This document shows, piece by piece, positions 32,963-35,075 of a stretch of 35,075 nt of DNA. The notes beneath the pieces are model-generated. The model was given only the letters and a program-made list of their open reading frames with translations, was not told the origin of the DNA and ran no database searches. Where the stretch lies: NCBI GenBank assembly GCA_020441025.1, contig JAGRMX010000002.1, forward strand, positions 1 through 35,075. The letters run 5' to 3'. The DNA comes from Leptospiraceae bacterium (GTDB taxonomy: Bacteria > Spirochaetota > Leptospiria > Leptospirales > Leptonemataceae). The first letter of the stretch is position 1, and each line of letters opens with the position of its first letter. The position numbers and the translations under genes are program-made.

Positions 32963-33316
32963 ATTGCGCGCGGGACGATTTGATTGCAAAGAGCAGCCAA
33001 CCCCGTATTGAAATAGCGATGCGGTCCATTTCGCGGCTGCGTGAATTCAGATTTAACGAATTCTATTCGGCAGTGATTGACAACGGTTCCGTTTTTTCCG
33101 ACAATCCGTAATCGTTGGTCGTTGACACGAATCAGCATGTAACCAAATCTCGCTGGAAGCTCATCCGCAATGAGGTTGGAAACTCGTGTGCGAAGGCTCG
33201 GTTGAGCGCGGTCCGAACCCCATGAGCAATCAATAAGATCGGGATAAAGCGGTTTCGGCGGAACTGAAACCGCCTGGCCTTTAAGACAAGCTTGAAATCA
33301 GCGACAGAAGCAGAGT
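32963..33316. other. Intergenic region upstream of hsdM
   Basis: About 350 bases with no gene I can support. It contains an 8-bp perfect hairpin (GCGGTTTC at 33249-33256 with GAAACCGC at 33266-33273) and AACGGTTCCGTTTTTT near 33081-33096, a possible weak terminator of the lipoprotein gene. The hsdM promoter should lie here. Confidence 0.45.
33249..33273 (+). promoter_or_regulatory. Inverted repeat upstream of hsdM
   Basis: GCGGTTTC and GAAACCGC form a perfect 8-bp stem with a 9-base loop, 44 bases before the hsdM ATG. It could be a leader hairpin or an operator for a controller protein. No controller gene was seen. Confidence 0.35.
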
Positions 33317-34906
33317 ATGGCAAAAAAGAAACCGGCCGTTGGGAAATCGTCAAAAAAATCCGACAGGAATGCCACCGAAGAACCCATAGAAAAACAACTC
33401 TGGAAGTCGGCCGATAAACTGAGAAAGAACATCGATGCCGCAGAGTATAAGCACGTTGTTCTGGGTCTTATCTTTTTACGATACATTTCGGACGCATTCG
33501 AAGATCTGTACAACCGCCTGCTTTCCGGTAAAGGCGACTATGCCGGCGCCGACCCGGAAGACAAAGACGAATACAAAGCTGAAAACGTGTTCTTTGTACC
33601 GGAGGAGGCGCGCTGGTCTTATCTTGTTGCCGCCGCCAAAAAGCCTGACATTGGAATCAAAGTCGATGCGGCCATGGACCTCATTGAGAAAGACAACCTC
33701 TCGCTTAAAGATGTACTGCCGAAAGTTTATGCCCGGGGTAATCTTGACCCGACCAACCTGGGCGGTCTGATTGATGAGATCGGCAAGATTGCCCTGCACG
33801 ATGCGAAAGCCCGCAGTGCCGATATTCTCGGACATGTTTTCGAATACTTTCTGGGTGAATTCGCCCTTGCGGAAGGCAAGAAGGGCGGCCAGTTCTACAC
33901 GCCCAGGTCCGTTGTGGAACTATTGGTTAATATGCTGGAACCGCATAAAGGCCGGGTGTTCGATCCCTGCTGCGGATCGGGCGGAATGTTTGTGCAATCT
34001 GAAAAGTTCGTCGAGCAACACCGGGGTAAAGTCAGCGACATATCCATTTACGGTCAGGAAAGCAATCATACCACCTGGCGACTGGCTAAGATGAACCTTG
34101 CTATTCGTGGGATTGATAGTTCCCAGGTAAAATGGAACAACGAAGGTTCGTTTTTAAATGATGCGCATAAAGACTTGAAGGCGGACTATGTCATTGCCAA
34201 TCCGCCGTTTAATGATTCGGATTGGTCCGGCGACCAGCTCCGCAAGGACGGGCGCTGGAAGTTCGGTGTGCCTCCTTCCGGCAATGCTAACTACGCCTGG
34301 ATCCAGCATTTCTTATTTCATCTGGCCCCGACGGGCGTGGCCGGTTTCGTTCTGGCGAAGGGTTCGCTGACGTCTAAAACCTCCGGAGAAGGGGACATTC
34401 GCAAAGAACTGATTGAAGCCCGGCTGGTCGATTGTATTGTAAATCTCCCACCCAAACTATTTTTGAATACCCAGATACCCGCCTGTCTTTGGTTTCTGGA
34501 TCGGGGCAAGGCTAACGACGCAAAATCAAAACTGCGGGAAGAGATACTGTTTATCGACGCCCGCAATCTCGGCCACCTCATCAATCGACGCACGAAACAA
34601 TTCGCCGAAGAAGACATCCAGAAAATCGCGGAAGCGTATCATCTCTGGCGAAAATCATCGAAGCAGTACACGGACGAACCGGGGTTTTGCTGTTCGGCAA
34701 AGCTGGAGCGGGTGCGGGAACTGGACTATGTACTGACCCCCGGTCGATATGTTGGACTGCCCGAGGAAGAAGATGATTTTGATTTTAATGAGCGCTTTAC
34801 GAGTTTGAAGGCGGAACTGAAAGAGCAGATGAAAGAAGAGACTCGCTTAAATAAGACCATCCTGGAGAATCTGGATAAGGTGGGGATCGGACAGAAGGTA
34901 CAATAA
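33317..34906 (+). CDS. hsdM: Type I restriction-modification methyltransferase subunit
   Basis: The modification (M) subunit of a type I system, forming M2S with HsdS. Length 529 residues is standard. An HsdM_N helical domain covers about 22-165 (KQLWKSADKLRKNIDAAEYK; LIFLRYISDAFEDLY). The methyltransferase domain has motif I FDPCCGSGGMFV (215-226) and motif IV NPPF (295-298), the adenine-N6 type. Further family segments are GGQFYTPRSVVELLV and GVAGFVLAKGSLTS. A C-terminal coiled region (KAELKEQMKEETRLNKTILENL) is the usual tail. It probably methylates adenine in a split recognition sequence. hsdS and hsdR are not seen; only 169 bases lie after it, so the expected hsdS may start beyond the right edge. 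Confidence 0.94.
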   Translation: MAKKKPAVGKSSKKSDRNATEEPIEKQLWKSADKLRKNIDAAEYKHVVLGLIFLRYISDAFEDLYNRLLSGKGDYAGADPEDKDEYKAENVFFVPEEARWSYLVAAAKKPDIGIKVDAAMDLIEKDNLSLKDVLPKVYARGNLDPTNLGGLIDEIGKIALHDAKARSADILGHVFEYFLGEFALAEGKKGGQFYTPRSVVELLVNMLEPHKGRVFDPCCGSGGMFVQSEKFVEQHRGKVSDISIYGQESNHTTWRLAKMNLAIRGIDSSQVKWNNEGSFLNDAHKDLKADYVIANPPFNDSDWSGDQLRKDGRWKFGVPPSGNANYAWIQHFLFHLAPTGVAGFVLAKGSLTSKTSGEGDIRKELIEARLVDCIVNLPPKLFLNTQIPACLWFLDRGKANDAKSKLREEILFIDARNLGHLINRRTKQFAEEDIQKIAEAYHLWRKSSKQYTDEPGFCCSAKLERVRELDYVLTPGRYVGLPEEEDDFDFNERFTSLKAELKEQMKEETRLNKTILENLDKVGIGQKVQ

Positions 34907-35075
34907 GCGGATTCTTATTGTAGGATAGGCGGCAGAGTAGTATAAGGAGATTTTCACTGAGGTTTTCGGGCTGCAAACCGAAACAAAGAGCCAGGTTGAA
35001 CCTCAAGTCCTACGTTCATGTGCTCGGTCCAATAGAGTATCTGCGCCGCAAGTCATTCAGGTGGTTCCTGGGTAG

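Noticed and set aside
33116-33150. TTGACA as a promoter for hsdM
   Set aside because: A -35-like TTGACA is present at 33122, but no acceptable -10 element lies 16-18 bases downstream.
34907-35075. Possible start of hsdS or another gene
   Set aside because: No open frame with a normal start codon and good context could be found; short open runs occur in two frames but begin after stops without a start.

Overview
The window reads as chromosomal DNA of a spirochaete, most likely from the Leptospirales (Leptonema- or Leptospira-like). This is inferred from a spirochaete-style FliG, many predicted lipoproteins and signal-peptide proteins with no recognisable family, an App1-type phosphatase, weak or absent Shine-Dalgarno sequences with frequent GTG/TTG starts, and a moderate GC content. 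No rRNA, tRNA, CRISPR array or insertion sequence was seen. About 30 genes are supported, most of them ordinary chromosomal genes.

Layout. 1-1830 (+): the end of alaS, yajQ and a repeat-rich helical protein. 1841-6531 (-): a compact, probably co-transcribed run (read right to left) of a basic low-complexity protein overlapping homoserine dehydrogenase, an unknown protein, a STAS-domain regulator, a DegT-type aminotransferase and a membrane protein. 6841-9523 (+): a beta-helix lipoprotein followed by a dihaem cytochrome lipoprotein, a recognised conserved pair of unknown role. 9547-11328 (-): an exported unknown protein and methylthioadenosine phosphorylase. 11638-15418 (+): a PAS-PAS-GAF-GGDEF diguanylate cyclase and a soluble hybrid histidine kinase. 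15393-17297 (-): an unknown protein and a histone-deacetylase-like enzyme. 17547-21696 (+): App1-like phosphatase, PlsC-like acyltransferase and a protein whose N-terminus resembles the FliG N-domain. 21914-24056 (+): an exported Trx-like/LamG/ankyrin protein and a small membrane protein. 24141-26246 (-): exonuclease III and an M23 peptidase. 26450-29219 (+): a probably inactive gluzincin-like protein, a DsbD-gamma-like thioredoxin and BioD. After that come a zinc-ribbon protein (-), fliG (+), a low-GC GNAT acetyltransferase (-), a LamG-type lipoprotein (+) and hsdM (+), at the right edge.

Functional themes. Cyclic-di-GMP and flagella recur: YajQ (c-di-GMP-binding family), a GGDEF enzyme with an intact inhibitory site, FliG and a FliG-like protein. 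Envelope biology also recurs: lipid phosphatase plus acyltransferase, M23 peptidase beside a pseudo-peptidase, and several lipoproteins.

Most unusual observations: (1) six 21-bp tandem repeats directly upstream of the pseudo-gluzincin gene, each carrying the ribosome-binding site and two of them a properly spaced in-frame ATG; (2) that gene product has the gluzincin fold signature but lacks the zinc-binding residues; (3) a FliG-N-like domain fused to an unknown protein, next to lipid genes; (4) a roughly 47-residue insertion in the dimerisation domain of the histidine kinase; (5) asparagine-rich low-complexity inserts shared by unrelated proteins.
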